NCBI GenBank assembly: GCA_019914995.1 | Contig: CM034131.1 | Location: forward strand, 4,186,501-4,250,500 | DNA from: Acanthochlamys bracteata | Taxonomy: Eukaryota > Streptophyta > Magnoliopsida > Pandanales > Velloziaceae | DNA length: 64,000 nucleotides | Direction of reading: 5' to 3' | In this document: piece by piece, positions 45,864 to 58,380 of the stretch | Layout of the letters: every line of letters starts with the position of its first letter | How positions within the stretch are numbered: position 1 is the stretch's first letter | The notes under the pieces: model-generated | Seen by the model: only the letters and a program-made list of their open reading frames with translations | Told to the model about the DNA's origin: nothing | Databases searched by the model: none | Position numbers and translations under genes: made by a program

Positions 45864-48800
45864 TGCGAGCCTCAGGAGTGGATCTACTCTGCCGAAAGGT
45901 ATTTCAAATTCTATCAAACATTACCCTGGGAACGAGTTCATGTAGTAGTCATGTACTTCAAAGGAGAAGCTAATCGTTGGTAGAAAATTTTGAACGAGAC
46001 AAACCACAAAGTACATGGGAAGAAATGTGTGAGGCACTACTGTATAGGTTCGACCCCAACGCATTTGACAATCTTAGTTTTGCCATGCATCAGCTGCATC
46101 AAACTGGATCAGTAGGAGAATATCAAGACGCATTTGAGGACTTGCGGGTTAGATTTGGTTCTAGGAATCCAATTGCTAGAAAGTTTGGGAGTGGTTATGA
46201 CTGATTGGCGACGATCAGAGATGCGAATCACAGTACAAGGGAAGGACTTTCTATTGCAGGGAATTAGAGGTGGGAGAGTGTCACAGCTAACTAGCCTCAG
46301 TCACAAGACGATGCTATCCTCACTTCGACTAATGTCTATGGAGCACAATCCAGCAGCTGAAAAGGTTAGTACACTGCCCACTGATTTACAGAACATTGTG
46401 GATCACAATGCAGTCGTGTTTAACCCTTCGAATACACTTCCTCCCCATCAGATGCAAGAACGCATACCTCTTCTTGCCTCGGGCAGCACCCGCCAATGTT
46501 CGACCCTATAGGTACCCGATATGCAAAAAACGAAGATAGAAAGAGCAATAGCTGAGATGCTCTCACAAGGTATCATTCGCCCTACTTGTTCTGCATTTTC
46601 GTCTCCTGTTTTGCTTGTGAAAAAAAAAAAAAAACATGGCTCGTGGCGTTTCTGTGTGGACTATAGAGCACTCAATGAGATAACCGTGAAGGATAAATTC
46701 CCAATTCCAGTCATCGATGAGCTTCTAGACGAGCTCCATGGGGCTGGATTCTTGTCCAAATTAGACTTGGATTTCGGTTACCACCAAAATAGAGTCAAGG
46801 AAGAGGATGTCCACAAGACAGCATTTAGAACACATGAGGGACAATACGAGTTCATGGTGATGCCATTTGGATTGACCAATGCCCTAGCTAGCTTTCACTC
46901 TTTGATGAACGAGATTTTCAGATCCTATCTCAAAAGTTTGTACTCATTTTTTTCGATGACATCTTGGTGTACAGTCTGACTTGGCAAGAGCATTTGGCAC
47001 ATTTGGCCATTGTTTTTGAAGTGCTACTAAAGGAGAGATTGTGCTAACACCACTCCAAGTGCAGCTTTGGCTGCACAGAATTAGACTACTTTGGGCACAT
47101 AGTTTCTACCCAAGGAATTGCTATAGATCCAGCAAAGGTGCAGGTTATGTTGGACGGGCCTACACACGCCAATGCAATAGAATTGAGAGTTTTCCGAGCA
47201 AGCATTCCAGCAGCTTAAACAGGTAATGACTACTACTCCTATACTTGCTGCTCCTGATTTTTTTTTGGTAGCGACAGATGCATCTAGTAAATGTGTAGTC
47301 TTGACACAGAACAATAGGCCAATAGCCTTCTTTAGAAAAGCCCTTTCTCCCACTTCCTAAGGAAAATTTACTTACGAGAAGGAACTCATGGCTTTAGTAG
47401 GGGCAGTCCAGAAATGAAGACCCTATTTGATTGGGGAGAGGTTCCTAACCAAAACAGATCACTTAAACCTAAAATATTTATTGGAACAGCGCCTAACTAG
47501 CCTGACCTACACAAATGCCTTATTAAGTTACTTGGCTACGATTATCAAATAGTGTACTGATCCGGAGCCCAAAACACTGTTGTAGATGCTTTCTCACGAC
47601 GGCTTGAAGGTGCACTGTCAGCACTTACCACGGTTCAGCCCTCATTTTGGGATGAGCTTCGGATGAGCCAACAACAAGATCCGACCTTAGAGCTTTTGAA
47701 GAAGCCACCAATAGTCCACAACTCGAGCTCCGTGTGTCTAACGGAATTTTATTGTGCAACCATCATATTAGAGTAACCGAAAACTCCTCCCTACGGACTC
47801 AACTCTTGTACGAAGCACAAAATTCAACAGGAGGAGGGCATGGTGGAGAGTTATGAACATACAATTGGCTAGCCCATCAATTTCAGTGGCCTGGCATGAC
47901 TAAGGATGTGCGCAATGTAGCCGAGCTAAATCCGAAAGCCTTCGGCCAGCTGGGTTGTTGCATCCTCTACCTATACTCGAGCAAGTATGGACCGACATAT
48001 CAATGAATTTTAGAGAAGGGCTTCCATTGTTAGCAGGTAAGGATGTTATTTTTGTGGTTGTTGATCCTCTTTCTAAGTATGCCCATTTCATTCTGGTGAA
48101 AAACCCTTATACGGCATCCGATATTGCCCTTGCAATCACCAAGGAAGTGGTCCGGCTGCACGGATGCCCTACTACAATAGTGTCGGATAGGGACCCGGTA
48201 TTTCTCAGCTCCTTTTGGAAGGACCTACATATCTATGAGCACTGCCTACCACTCTTAGACGGATGGACAGTCCGAGGTGGTTAATAGAGGTTTGGAGACT
48301 TACCCTCCGATGCTTCGTTGGAGAACATCCTTGGAAGTGGATCAACTAGCTACATTGGGCAAAATATTCGTATAACACTAGTACTCATTCTACCACAAAG
48401 ATAACTCCCTTAGAAGCGGTGTACGGGTGCCCCTAGCCACCTCTGGTTTCCTTTCCAGCTTGGAGCGCATAATCGGATCAGCTGAGCAAGTATCTAGCAC
48501 CCATTATCAGAGCGCTAAAGTTTCACGTATCTAGCACCCAAAACACAATGAAGCAGCAAGCGGATGGGCACAGGAGGGAAAAGCATTACAACCCTGGCGA
48601 TCAAGTGTTTCTCAAACTACGGTCTTATCGGCAGAGTTGCTTGGCAGCTAGGAGGGATCATAATCTTCGTTTCCAAGTATTATGGTCCTTATACAATGGA
48701 GAGGCTCATCGGAACGGCTTTATACAAATTGTCACTGCCAGCCACATCTAAGATACACCTTCTTTTTCATGTGTCGCAATTAAAGGCCAATGCCGATGAT

Positions 48801-48925
48801 CTGTTTTTTGATGGCTTGGAGGACGAAGCCAATTCTCAAGGGGAGGGAAATGATATACCTGAGAAGATGGAGGGAAAGAACAAAGAACCACAAGAGGGAA
48901 TGGACAGAGAAGGAATCCCATAGCA
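45864..48925 (+). mobile_element. Broken Ty3/gypsy (Reina-like chromovirus) retrotransposon
   Basis: gag patch at 45864-46190 (WEEMCEALLYRFDP); reverse transcriptase at 46520-46980 with [19 protein letters not shown] and [12 protein letters not shown]; RNase H near 47220-47560; integrase near 47780-48430 with VFVVVDPLSKYAHF-like and PTTIVSDRDPVF patches; GPY/F-like and LFHVSQLKAN patches at 48540-48790. This order is the usual gypsy order. It carries multiple breaks. The [20 protein letters not shown] stretch and LFHVSQLK suggest a chromovirus of the Reina type, but the clade call is only moderate. Confidence 0.8.
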
Positions 48926-49570
48926 GTGCCAGCACAAGAGCAAAAGAAAGATAACTAGGTGCCTTTGGTGTCCTGAGTGTAGCACTTGATGCACCCGGGT
49001 AGTTTTTGAATTTTGGCATTGGCCGAAATATTCCTGGAGGCGCTACCCGGGTGCCTCACCTAAGTGGGTGTGCCATATGATGGTTGCCATTAGGTGGTTG
49101 AGTCTAATAGGAACTCATATATCTTATATTGTTATTTTAGCAGATGCTCTTATGTATTAGATAGGTATTCCAGTGGGTGTGTAAGAAAAGACTCTTAGGC
49201 TCTATTTTGTAGGCAATTGAGCGACAAAGTGGTCATTTATGCATTTGAGTTCGTTAGGGACTCTTTGATTTAGAGTTGTACTTATAGAGAGACTCCTTGG
49301 AAAGAGTTAGACAATAGGAAGAGTTTTAAGTAATTGTATCTCTTGCAATTATAAATAGATGCCAAGCCTCTAGTTATGAGGCATGGGTGATCAAATAAAT
49401 TAAGTGTTTCTAGTTTAACGTTATAGCCATTGGGAGTATTCGGCTTAAGAACTCCAAGGTGTATCATTCTATCGACCATAACTACGATCCAACTATCCGC
49501 TCCCACTGCCTCGCAGTTTTCCCACTGTCCTAAAGTTTCGAACATGTGCCATCATAACAAAATCACAGAC
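48926..49570 (+). other. 3' region and possible right LTR of the gypsy element
   Basis: Non-coding DNA with a TATA-like 'ttataaatagatgcc' near 49350 and an 'atgtgccatcataaca' segment near 49544, echoing 'tgtgccatatgatgg' near 49069. These could be LTR ends, but no second LTR was found for comparison. Confidence 0.35.
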
Positions 49571-50204
49571 TCCCACTGTTGATGCACTTTCCCGAAACAC
49601 ACCATTCCTCCTACTTAACTAGCTAGATGGGAGAATAAACTAAAAAGAGAAGGGGTTAGAATTGATGTACACCTCCACGAAGCTCTAGAGAATCTTTGTC
49701 GACTCCTCTTATTTTGCCTCGGTCCATTAAATCTAAGAATCTTAGTCCTAGATCTCTCTATCCCACCTCCTAAGCAATACTTGAGATAGATAATAAATTT
49801 TCTGTATCAATATCGATATGCCTCGATACTTCTCTCTAAAATTTGTCTTGCCAAGTTCTCCTTGCTTGTCCATCTGGTAGGAAATCTAGACCTTCCACAA
49901 GGTCTGCTACATGTGACCTTCACAAATCATCCCTACTGACAATCCCTCTACCAACGATCCAACACCGATGCAACATCGTTAGATGATATCTAACCGACGC
50001 CTATAACCTGCTGAAACACAACTACTGTCTCCCGACTTCCATGGCCCATCCATGTATCTTAGCTCTTAACTCTACTTAACGAACTTCGCTTCTGTCTTAG
50101 CAACCACCACTACTACTGACACAAGCAACTACACCGAACTGATTCGAACCACCGTTGCTTCGAACTCCAGGTCCCGGTAAGCTACTACTTGGAGCTTGCT
50201 TTCT
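49571..50204. other. Unassigned DNA
   Basis: No ORF of note and no recognised repeat. Probably decayed retroelement sequence. Confidence 0.35.
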
Positions 50205-50440
50205 ACCATGGCCATATTTGGCTAAGCTTTAAGTTAGAGCTTTTCAGCAAAAGCCGCTATTTATATGCTTTTGCTGAGAAAAGGAGTGTTGAATTTTTAT
50301 TAAAAGCTAGTTTTTTTCTAAATTTTGGTTGGATATATTCACTGTTTAAGGCTTTTTCATTAAAGAAAATTAAAAATATGTTTGGTTAAGGTTGTGCTTA
50401 TAAGTGAATGAGATATATAATGACTGAAATCTCCTTATAA
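50205..50440 (+). repeat. MITE-like terminal repeat, copy 1
   Basis: Begins 'ggccatatttggct' and continues through 'tttaaggctttttcat' to 'gcttataagtgaatgagata'. The reverse complement of 61200-61425 matches it end to end. Ends of the type 'catgtttgg' are common on plant hAT-like non-autonomous elements, but no transposase or clear target duplication is visible. Confidence 0.55.
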
Positions 50441-51776
50441 GTTTCATAAGTTGCGTACATTAGTATTTGTGTAAATTACTTTTGATAGAATGTTCCATCT
50501 AATGCATTTAGAATTACTTTACAAAATTGAATGAAATCAGTTTCTAGATTGAATAGAGTATTTTAGTAAAACATATATTACAAAAAAAATTACAAAAAGA
50601 TTATTATGAAAAATTAGGAAAACGAGATGAGAGGATAAAAGAATTATTTAATGAAAACTCCAACTTGTTAAGCGAGGCTAATTAGAGTTTAGAGCCTAAT
50701 AATTGTAATTCAATTTCGGTAATAATAATAAAACCAAAACACAGTTTTAACTTTAGCTTCTTTAAGGCACATTTTTGGAGAAAGCCATCTTTGAAACTTA
50801 ATTTCCCCCGAAGTTACCTGAATCGCTTAAAGGTACTTAGGACTGTGAAATAATCAATATCTAAAAAATATGTTCACCACATTTGATGTATACAATGGAC
50901 TCTAGCGGCAATGGTCATTTGATATATACAATGTTCCTTTCATTGTTCGAGAACTTGAAGAATTTCTTCATTCTGCAAAGCACAAAAAGTTTGGCAAGGG
51001 AAGCATGAGAGACATTACATAAACTTACAGACATTTCATATTGATGAGAAACATACTATTTAGAATGATGCATTAATGATGTCAACAACGGCTCCTCCTA
51101 TGTCACAACGACAAATTGGAGTGCTATAAAATACAAAGGTGGAACATAGTGGGGAGCAATTACAAGATTTGAAGTTCCCTAGAGTAATATTACAATTTAA
51201 TGATTCCCTTGGGGCATGGTGGGGAATCATAATTGTTCCAATTTCACTATATTAGGGCTACGAATGCAAACGTCTAATTGTGGTTTCCTTGACTGTTGTT
51301 ACAGATTTTTTAAATAACTTCAAAATATGCCCCCAAGTTGATCCTACAAAAATATCAGCCAGCAAATGCAAAAGCAAAGTTAGTGTATAAGGAAAAGATA
51401 AGAGAGTCATGTGACAAGGCAGAAGTCTGCAAGATTTGGAAAACGTAAAGGTATGAAGCATCAACTTCCAAAAGAACATAATCCTCAATAAATAGTCAAA
51501 CACCCAAAATCATTCAAGGTTCTGTAACTTCAATGATGTTTTACCACTCAGAAACTATCACTAACCTTTAGAATTTATGCATTAACGAAATACTAATACT
51601 CGCAAAGCTTGACAATGAGGAACCTGAGAAGTGTATCTCTCGTAGTTGCTCAAAATCTTTCAAGTGTAGGAAGTAGTTACGAACTCAACATTGCAAGACC
51701 ACTGGAATCAACTTTGCTGCAATGTGGACAAAACACAAATAACTAACTTAGACAAACTGGGATATCAGCTTTATTA
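50441..51776. other. Unassigned AT-rich DNA
   Basis: Possibly the interior and far end of the MITE-like element, up to about 50830 ('ttttggagaaagcc'). The rest has no recognised gene or RNA. Confidence 0.3.
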
Positions 51777-52073
51777 CTAGAGCAAGTAGATGTTCTCCTG
51801 CTTTTCCTGAAAATGGATGCGGATAATGGTTAGCAGACACTCCGTCAGCTTAAGCAGCAAAGAGATAAGCTGATCCCTGTTTCTAGCCATATGACTCATT
51901 TCAGCCATTGCCACGAACGTCCTATAGTATGCCAATAGCATAAAGCACAATAACGTGGTCAGGTGTGTGTACCATCCCTTTATTTCCTTGCACAAACAAC
52001 CAAAGCAGAAGGCCACAGTCGAATTTTTTTGATGTAGCATTATTGTTATGTATTTAACGCATAATATTCTCAC
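51777..52073 (-). CDS. Possible exon, unknown protein
   Basis: A 98-codon ORF on the minus strand with a fairly even residue mix (patches such as GWYTHLTTLLCFMLLAYYR and MAEMSHMARNRDQLISLLL). It lies downstream of the promoter-like stretch at 52620-53030 on the same strand. I do not recognise the family and see no decisive splice sites. It could be a fragment of a decayed gene, or chance. Confidence 0.2.
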   Translation of the reverse strand: MRILCVKYITIMLHQKNSTVAFCFGCLCKEIKGWYTHLTTLLCFMLLAYYRTFVAMAEMSHMARNRDQLISLLLKLTECLLTIIRIHFQEKQENIYLL

Positions 52074-52619
52074 TAGAATTCAAAAAGGTTACACCTTATC
52101 ATATTTCCTGAATTCTCTGGTTTCATGTATCTTCAAGGCTGAAGTATTGGGGTCATCAATTTTGGGGCTGGCAGATGAGGCATCCAGCACAGAAGAGAAC
52201 TCGAAGCTTTTCTTTCTCCTCTAGATCTTCTACCATGAAAAAACTTTTATTTCTTGATTTCTATAAATCCCACTAAGCCAGCCAATAGCAGCAACACTAC
52301 CAACGTAGATGTCTAAGAGGGCTTTTCTTTCTCTTCCAGATCTTCTACCATGAAAAAGCTTTTATTTCTTAATTAAAGATGGCACACGGTTTTTATGAAT
52401 CCCACTAAGGCAACCAATAGCAGCAATACTAACAACGAAGATGTACTCGACTAACAGACATCAAGAACCTGTAGGAATTTAAGGACCATGAAATTTTTTA
52501 CAACCACAAATCTCAAGCAAGCAGAAAGTAAAGAAATGAATCAAAAACACAGTTTTCAAATAAAAATCTTCGAATAGAAAAACTTTTAAAAGCTTCTTAT
52601 TTGAATCTATCACATATAA
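52074..52619. other. Unassigned DNA with an internal near-duplication
   Basis: Two similar stretches at about 52205-52310 and 52325-52440 share 'agatcttctaccatgaaaaa' and 'gccaatagcagcaa'-type blocks, an old local tandem duplication. No gene. Confidence 0.45.
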
Positions 52620-53030
52620 AATCAAATCAAATAAACAAATTTAAGTACCTATATCTCCTAGAGGATTTCAGAAGAGATAGATCGGCTTTGAAGACTTGAG
52701 CGAATGAGAGAGTTGAATAGAGGAATGAATGAGCAAACGACTGTGGGTGAGCAAACAGATAGTAGTGAATGAGAGGAGTGAATGGCGAGAACGGCGGTGA
52801 ATGTGCAAGTAGGGAGAAGAGGGAATGGAGTGAAGAAATGAGTGAATTCGGGTGGGTGAGCAAGTTTATATGAATGTAATTTGTGAAACTTATTAAGGAC
52901 AAATATCCATTTCAACTCACAATACACAAAAAGCTCCGTGCTACTTATTGGAAAAGCATCGAACATATGCTTTTTTTTCATAGATAGAAGTTGCTTATTC
53001 TAGGCAAAAGCAGTAAATGCCAAACGTGTA
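52620..53030 (-). promoter_or_regulatory. Promoter-like repeat copy on the minus strand
   Basis: Read on the minus strand this begins 'cacgtttggcatttactgc', has CATATAAA at 52865-52872 (TATA box), then a pyrimidine-rich leader and a possible donor (GATATAG|GTACTT near 52650). Its first roughly 170 bp match 58195-58380, which sits in front of the small gene. Whether it drives transcription is unknown. Confidence 0.35.
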
Positions 53031-53251
53031 AACACTGTTGAGTACTTTTTTCTAGCTACAAGTAAGAAAAAAGCACTCTTACATATGGCCCATACCTGCT
53101 CCCGGTCAACCCAAGGTTGGCGTGTCTTACAGGATATAAATCTCAGAGGTATAGGTTGCCACATTAATCTCTTCTCATGAACTGGCATGTCCATTCTTAT
53201 TTTTCGGGCATTCAACCGTATAGTGTCCAAGCTTAACACAGAAAAAATACC
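53031..53251. other. Short spacer before the copia gag fossil
   Basis: No supported feature apart from a possible continuation of the copia polyprotein region on the minus strand. Confidence 0.3.
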
Positions 53252-53995
53252 TCATCTTCTTCTTGCTTTTCTACTTGCTCCCACTTGAAGCACGTTCCTT
53301 TGATCTTTCCCGCAAAGGCAGCAATCATCTGATTGCTGCGTGCTTGACTTGTGGTCCTCTCTGTTTCTATGCCTGTTTTCCTCTTTGACGACCACAGCTA
53401 TCACCTCATCAAACACATGATCTATAGCAACATTCTTAGTCAAGTTAATGACAAGCTCATCAAACGAATTAGGAAGACTTTGAAGTAGAATGTCTGCTCG
53501 CTCCACTGACTCTAACATCTGTCCCAACAACATAAGATGAGAAAATAGAGTATTCAGATTGTTGATGTGCTCGGTGACTGATTGCGACTTCGCCATCCGT
53601 AGAGTGTACAATCTTCTCTTCAAGAAGATCTTATTGTTCAGCGATTTGGCCTCGTACAATTTACACAAGGTGTCCAAACTTTCTTCGCAGTTTTCTTCTC
53701 AGAAACCTTGACAACACTTCATCAACATGTGCAAAATGGATGCTCGCAATTGCATTACGCTCCATGTTCCTCCACCTCTCATCAGTGATGCCGTCCATCC
53801 TCCATTTTATAGCCGCATCTGTATCCTACTTAGCGAGAACTACCATCATCTTTATCTTAGAAAATGAAAAAATTCTTTCCACTAAACTTCTCATGCCATA
53901 TCTCATCACCATATAGAACGTCAGCTCTAATAGCACTTGTCATGAACAAGATAACTCATGTCAATTCCCACGACAAAGCTGCTCCTGGCAAGTGT
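53252..53995 (-). mobile_element. Ty1/copia gag fossil
   Basis: On the minus strand, patches LYEAKSLNNKIFLKRRLY, LNTLFSHLMLLG and LLQSLPNSFDELVINL are typical of copia gag (UBN2-type). The upstream part (to about 53995) resembles the gag N-terminus. It is broken. RT, RNase H and integrase are not seen nearby. Confidence 0.75.
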
Positions 53996-54560
53996 AACGG
54001 AAAAATCGAAGATGTTGCGATAAAAATATAACAATCTAAAAATACAATAAAACACATCAATTAAATAGAAAAATTCTTACTAACTTGACAAAAAAATCCA
54101 TAGGCGGTACAAAGAAATATCTAGTATCAATAATTTAGTTACACTCTCCTACTCCTCTAGGGAGAACAACCAATGCTCTTACCGGGAGTTAAACACATTC
54201 AAGTACAATACTAAAATAATCTCAAAAAAATACATACCATATAATGCCCCACACGTACACCGTTGCTGTTTGCAGTACTACTATATTAGTAGATCTCTGC
54301 AATACACAGTACAACCCTTGCATGCCATCCATCACTACTTTACACTCTGTCCAACCACTGCTCATTGCAAACAATGATAGTTTGTCCACCTTCTTGTAGC
54401 TGCAATAATCCCCACAGAGCCAAAAAGCCCAAATTAATTTAATATAAGTTAACTCAGAGTAATCTAATCATATTGGCCCAATAAGACCTAATCTTGCATG
54501 TGGCCCAAGCACTTTGCAAAGTGTTTTTATTCCAATATGGACTTCCTGCTACTGAGCTAC
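53996..54560 (-). other. Probable leader and LTR region of the copia gag fossil
   Basis: Non-coding DNA upstream of gag on the minus strand, where a leader and left LTR would be expected. No matching LTR was found, so the LTR call rests on position. Confidence 0.3.
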
Positions 54561-56287
54561 AAGGAGCAAAAGGTAGAACTCAGTGCTATTAAGGATTTGC
54601 AGATGAGGCTTGACTCAAAGATGCCAAGTATATTGTAGGATTTGGAGACCAAAAGGGTGCTACGTATAAAGGTTCTGTTGAGACTTGTTTCACCAATTCA
54701 AGATGTATGCAATTTATGTATATCCTTTATTAATCTCAATTATTGCTTCAACATTATTTCATTAGTTGTGAATCATCAGGTTTTGTGTTTGTTCGTTTTT
54801 GTATGAACGTTGTGGCTTTCCACCAGTTTGCAATGTTGATGTGCCCATGTGTAAATATTTTGTTAAAAAACTATGATAATATCCTATTGGTTAAGGAGTT
54901 ATTAAACTATCCATTATGATGGAAAGTTATAATAACTCCCCCCACTTGAGAGTAGTTATGACAACTACTCACTTGAAGGTTGCGGGTTATAAATACATTA
55001 CTAAAGAAATGCTTGGTCCTCTTTCTATCTCAATCTACATCTAAAACTTTGTGGTCTACTCCATCACCTTAAGTATCGGTTAAGAACTAAGTAATGATCA
55101 AGATGGAGAAATCACGCTTTCAAAAATGAAACAATTGATTGAAAATAAGCGTTATAGATCAAGATATGTACGTCTTCTCTTGTTTAGGTTTTCTAAAAAT
55201 CACTGAGATTATAGATTTTCAAATTATAAGCTATGTGAATTTTGATATTATATAGAATTACGAAATTATCTAACATGCAAGGTGTTTGCAATTTTCTCAT
55301 TTCATTGTTGAACGGAAGGCATGCACGTAATATATCAACTGAGACTGATGTGTTGATGAAAATTGTAAGATAAGTTTTACCATTAATTCTATTTATTATC
55401 TCCTAGTCTTAGAAGTGCTTGGCATGTTCTTCTTCCTTTGAACTTATCCATGCTGAGATCTCATCTCTCTTTGATGTATATTTCAATTTTGATTTGTTGG
55501 ATGAAATGTATTGTTTAGCTTGCAATATATTATTTGGATACAATAATTCTAGCTCTTTCTTTGAGTGCTCAGTGTGAATACAATAAGAACTCTATTATCT
55601 GGCTTTGAAATGCTCGGCAATCTTTTCTTGGATGAGTAGAAAATTTTGAAATATTTGGAAAGCATTCAAGTACTGTGTAATTGAATTGCATTATGTTCAT
55701 CAAAACAGGCGTTGACAAGGAATCTCAGCATTGTGGTATTTCTTTTTCCTGGTATAATCTATATGACATTCACAACCATGCATGATCCAACATTTCTTGC
55801 TAACAATCTTTTCTTATTCTATACTCAATTCATTCAGAATTCTCACAATAAAGAAAAAGCTTTGTAATTGTTTTCGTATGAAATTAACTGTCACCTACTT
55901 GCTGGTTAAACTTCTGGAAGATCCGAATTAGGCTTTTTGTTGTTGTGATCTCAAACTTCATATAGTATTTCTCCCCACATAACGGCTAGGATTGGCATCC
56001 ATTTCATTAAAGGCATGCCCCTCCAACTCACTCTCGATGCCACTCTAGAAATCTCCAAGAAGATAGTACTAAAAAAGGACCATTTGGCATTTCTAAACAT
56101 GGGTAAGACCTGATCAGAAAACACCAAAACTCATCAAGTTCAACACCATATTGCGTTATACTAGGTTGTGATAGTTTTAAGTAATATATTCTCATTTACC
56201 TAGTGTACAAGGAAACACGTATAAAAGAGCAGGCTGATTGCGCCATTTCATATATTAGAGAGAAATTTGCCAGGTTTTGTACGTATG
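54561..56287. other. Intergenic DNA, no supported gene
   Basis: Long AT-rich stretch with no recognised repeat or domain. A short plus-strand open frame at about 55950-56112 reads like protein (GIHFIKGMPLQLTLDATLE) but is too short to call. Confidence 0.35.
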
Positions 56288-57010
56288 GTTGTTAAAATCC
56301 CGATTTAAATTTTCAAATCCTACGATTTTACGATTTTTCATCAACACAACGATCCTACTTGATACAAGATCCCGGTTTTACTTCAAATCTGTAAGATCCC
56401 GATCTTAACCCTAAAATACTTAAAATTCCGATTTTATTTGTAATCTTACGATTTCAGCTTATAAAAAAATTTCATGAATCAGAAGAGCTCTCGAGAATTT
56501 TAAGTGAAGCTGAAATAGCTAAAGAAGATCGATTTGTTTGTAGCGGGTGCGGTTGTGTTTGGTTTATTTCGTGAGGGGTTTACTATGAGAGTAAAATATT
56601 TTCTCTATGTTGTTGTTTTGAATTTTTTTTTTCTCTTTATTGACGCGATAAGGCTGGATTGCTTGATTCCATAAAGAATTAGATTTTCTAAATATGGTAT
56701 AACTATATACGTGTACATTTACAAATAATGACATAATATGTAAAGATATTGTGATAATGAGCTAAATGAATATAGAAAACTGTTAATGATATAGTTTATT
56801 TGAACTACAAATATGAACATTGTTAATCTATTATATTAAGATGAAATAGAAAAGTTATGTATTTAATTTTCAGCAATTGTAATAAGTACTATCTAAATTT
56901 TTAAAAATACTAAATAAATTTTTTAAAAAAATGATAAGTTTACACTCCTGATTTTACAATCCTACACAAACGAAATGATCCTACATAAAATTTCGATCCT
57001 GACAACCTTG
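56288..57010. mobile_element. Non-autonomous element with GGTTGTTAAAATCCCGAT-type ends
   Basis: The left end GGTTGTTAAAATCCCGAT is an imperfect inverted match to the right end ATTTCGATCCTGACAACC. Both ends are rich in GATCC/AATCCC motifs and the core is AT-rich. The flanks 'ttgtacgtat' and 'ttgtttgtat' may be a worn target duplication. Non-coding. Confidence 0.5.
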
Positions 57011-57462
57011 TTTGTATGCTACTCATAATAGCATAATGAATTTCTTTTCTCCAGTAAGACAAGCCTACCACATTTTATGAATTAATCAAGTCACAGAAGT
57101 TGCCAAATGATTCTTAAATTCTTATCATTTAATGTAGTAATGAATTGACATCTCCATGGGAGAAAGGACATCCAATTACAATATTTCCATCTAGCAAATC
57201 AGAAACGAGCTATCCTGACCCATGCTAGGACAAACCAATTCATACAGGTACAAGGAAACGGTGGAGATGTCCATTTTGAAGATGTCAATGTGCACAACAA
57301 GCATCCATGAGATAAGCATACTTACATGTAAGTATAAATTTAGAGTTTCAGATTGACTTTGAGAAGCATAAATTATGACTTATGTGGCACTGAATATTAG
57401 CAAGTAACCCAAAAAAAGTGATGTACAAATACACACCTAAAGAGAACACATTCTTACCAAGG
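57011..57462. other. Intergenic DNA
   Basis: No supported feature. Confidence 0.35.
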
Positions 57463-57657
57463 TTATGTAGGAGTTTGTGGTTTGTCAAACAAATGAGATT
57501 CTTTAAGACTTTTTTCATCAGACGAAGAACCAGAAACTCTTTGAACTTCTCTTAGAACCTGCACCCAAACTTTGTAGTAGTTCAAAGCCCTGCATGAAAT
57601 AAAAACTTCCTTGAGCATCCTTACTGTTTGTTTGATGCTTTTATGATCTCGTGCTCC
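57463..57657 (-). CDS. Orphan exon-like ORF, unknown protein
   Basis: A strong acceptor on the minus strand (TTCGCAG|GGAGCACGAG at 57658/57657) leads into an open frame containing HKSIKQTVRMLKEVFISCRA and VQVLREVQRVSGSSSDEKSL, ending at a stop near 57463. Base composition and residue mix look coding. I do not recognise the family. No upstream exon was found to 58190, so it may be the last exon of a decayed gene or a captured fragment. Confidence 0.3.
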   Translation of the reverse strand, partial: GARDHKSIKQTVRMLKEVFISCRALNYYKVWVQVLREVQRVSGSSSDEKSLKESHLFDKPQTPT

Positions 57658-57677
57658 CTGCGAATTAAGTACCAACA

Positions 57678-58194
57678 AATAAGATTTTAATTAGAACTAG
57701 ATGAACATTTTTTTATCAAAATGCTAGTCACCAAATGGAGCTAAATAGTCTAGATACAAGGAAAAGAAATCAGCAGTTAAGAATTCCTAGCGTTTTCATT
57801 CTAAATTGCCTAAACCATGTACTTGACAACAATAATTAGTAGATTAATCCACCATTAACCGAAATCTTCCTTCTCCCTCTATGGTACTAACTGTAGTAGC
57901 TTCATCAAAGAAAATGGTTATCAAGAGGGACTGTTATGGAAAAAGGCAAAAAAACTTAGCAAGAGCATCACAACCAGAAGAATAGCTACAAAATTTAAGC
58001 ATTTCTTCCTATGCTAGAATTTCAAACATCGACTGATGAGAAAAGTTATTGGATAGATTGATTCCATAACTCAAGCAGATTTATTGTCAATAAAAACTAC
58101 ATAACCTAAACGATGCATTGATGAAATTCATCGTTCCTTCAATATAGGAGATTAGTTTTCGATGATTCAGAGAGCTATATTGAGATTTAGGGCA
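57678..58194. other. Intergenic DNA
   Basis: AT-rich, no coding exon recognised upstream of the orphan exon on the minus strand. Confidence 0.35.
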
Positions 58195-58380
58195 TGTTTG
58201 GATGTGCTTGTTTAGTGGTTTGGCTACACCTGCTTTTGCCGGAATAAAGCAACTTGTTCCATAAAAAAGAAAGCATCAAAACGATGCTTTTGGAGAAAAG
58301 CCGCACGGGAGCTTGTTTTCACAGTGCTGTAAATGACTATCTTATCCATGATAACTTAGAAAACTAACGGTGGTATATAA
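58195..58380 (+). repeat. Repeat with TATA box upstream of the small gene
   Basis: Begins 'gcatgtttggatgtgcttg' and carries 'tgcttttgccggaataaag' and 'gcacgggagcttg'. It matches, in reverse orientation, the start of the 52870-53030 repeat. A TATATAA box lies at 58374-58380, where the other copy also has a TATA-like box. Its end is approximate. Confidence 0.5.

Noticed and set aside
55950-56112. Short protein-like open frame (about 54 codons)
   Set aside because: Too short, with no clear acceptor or donor and no recognised family.
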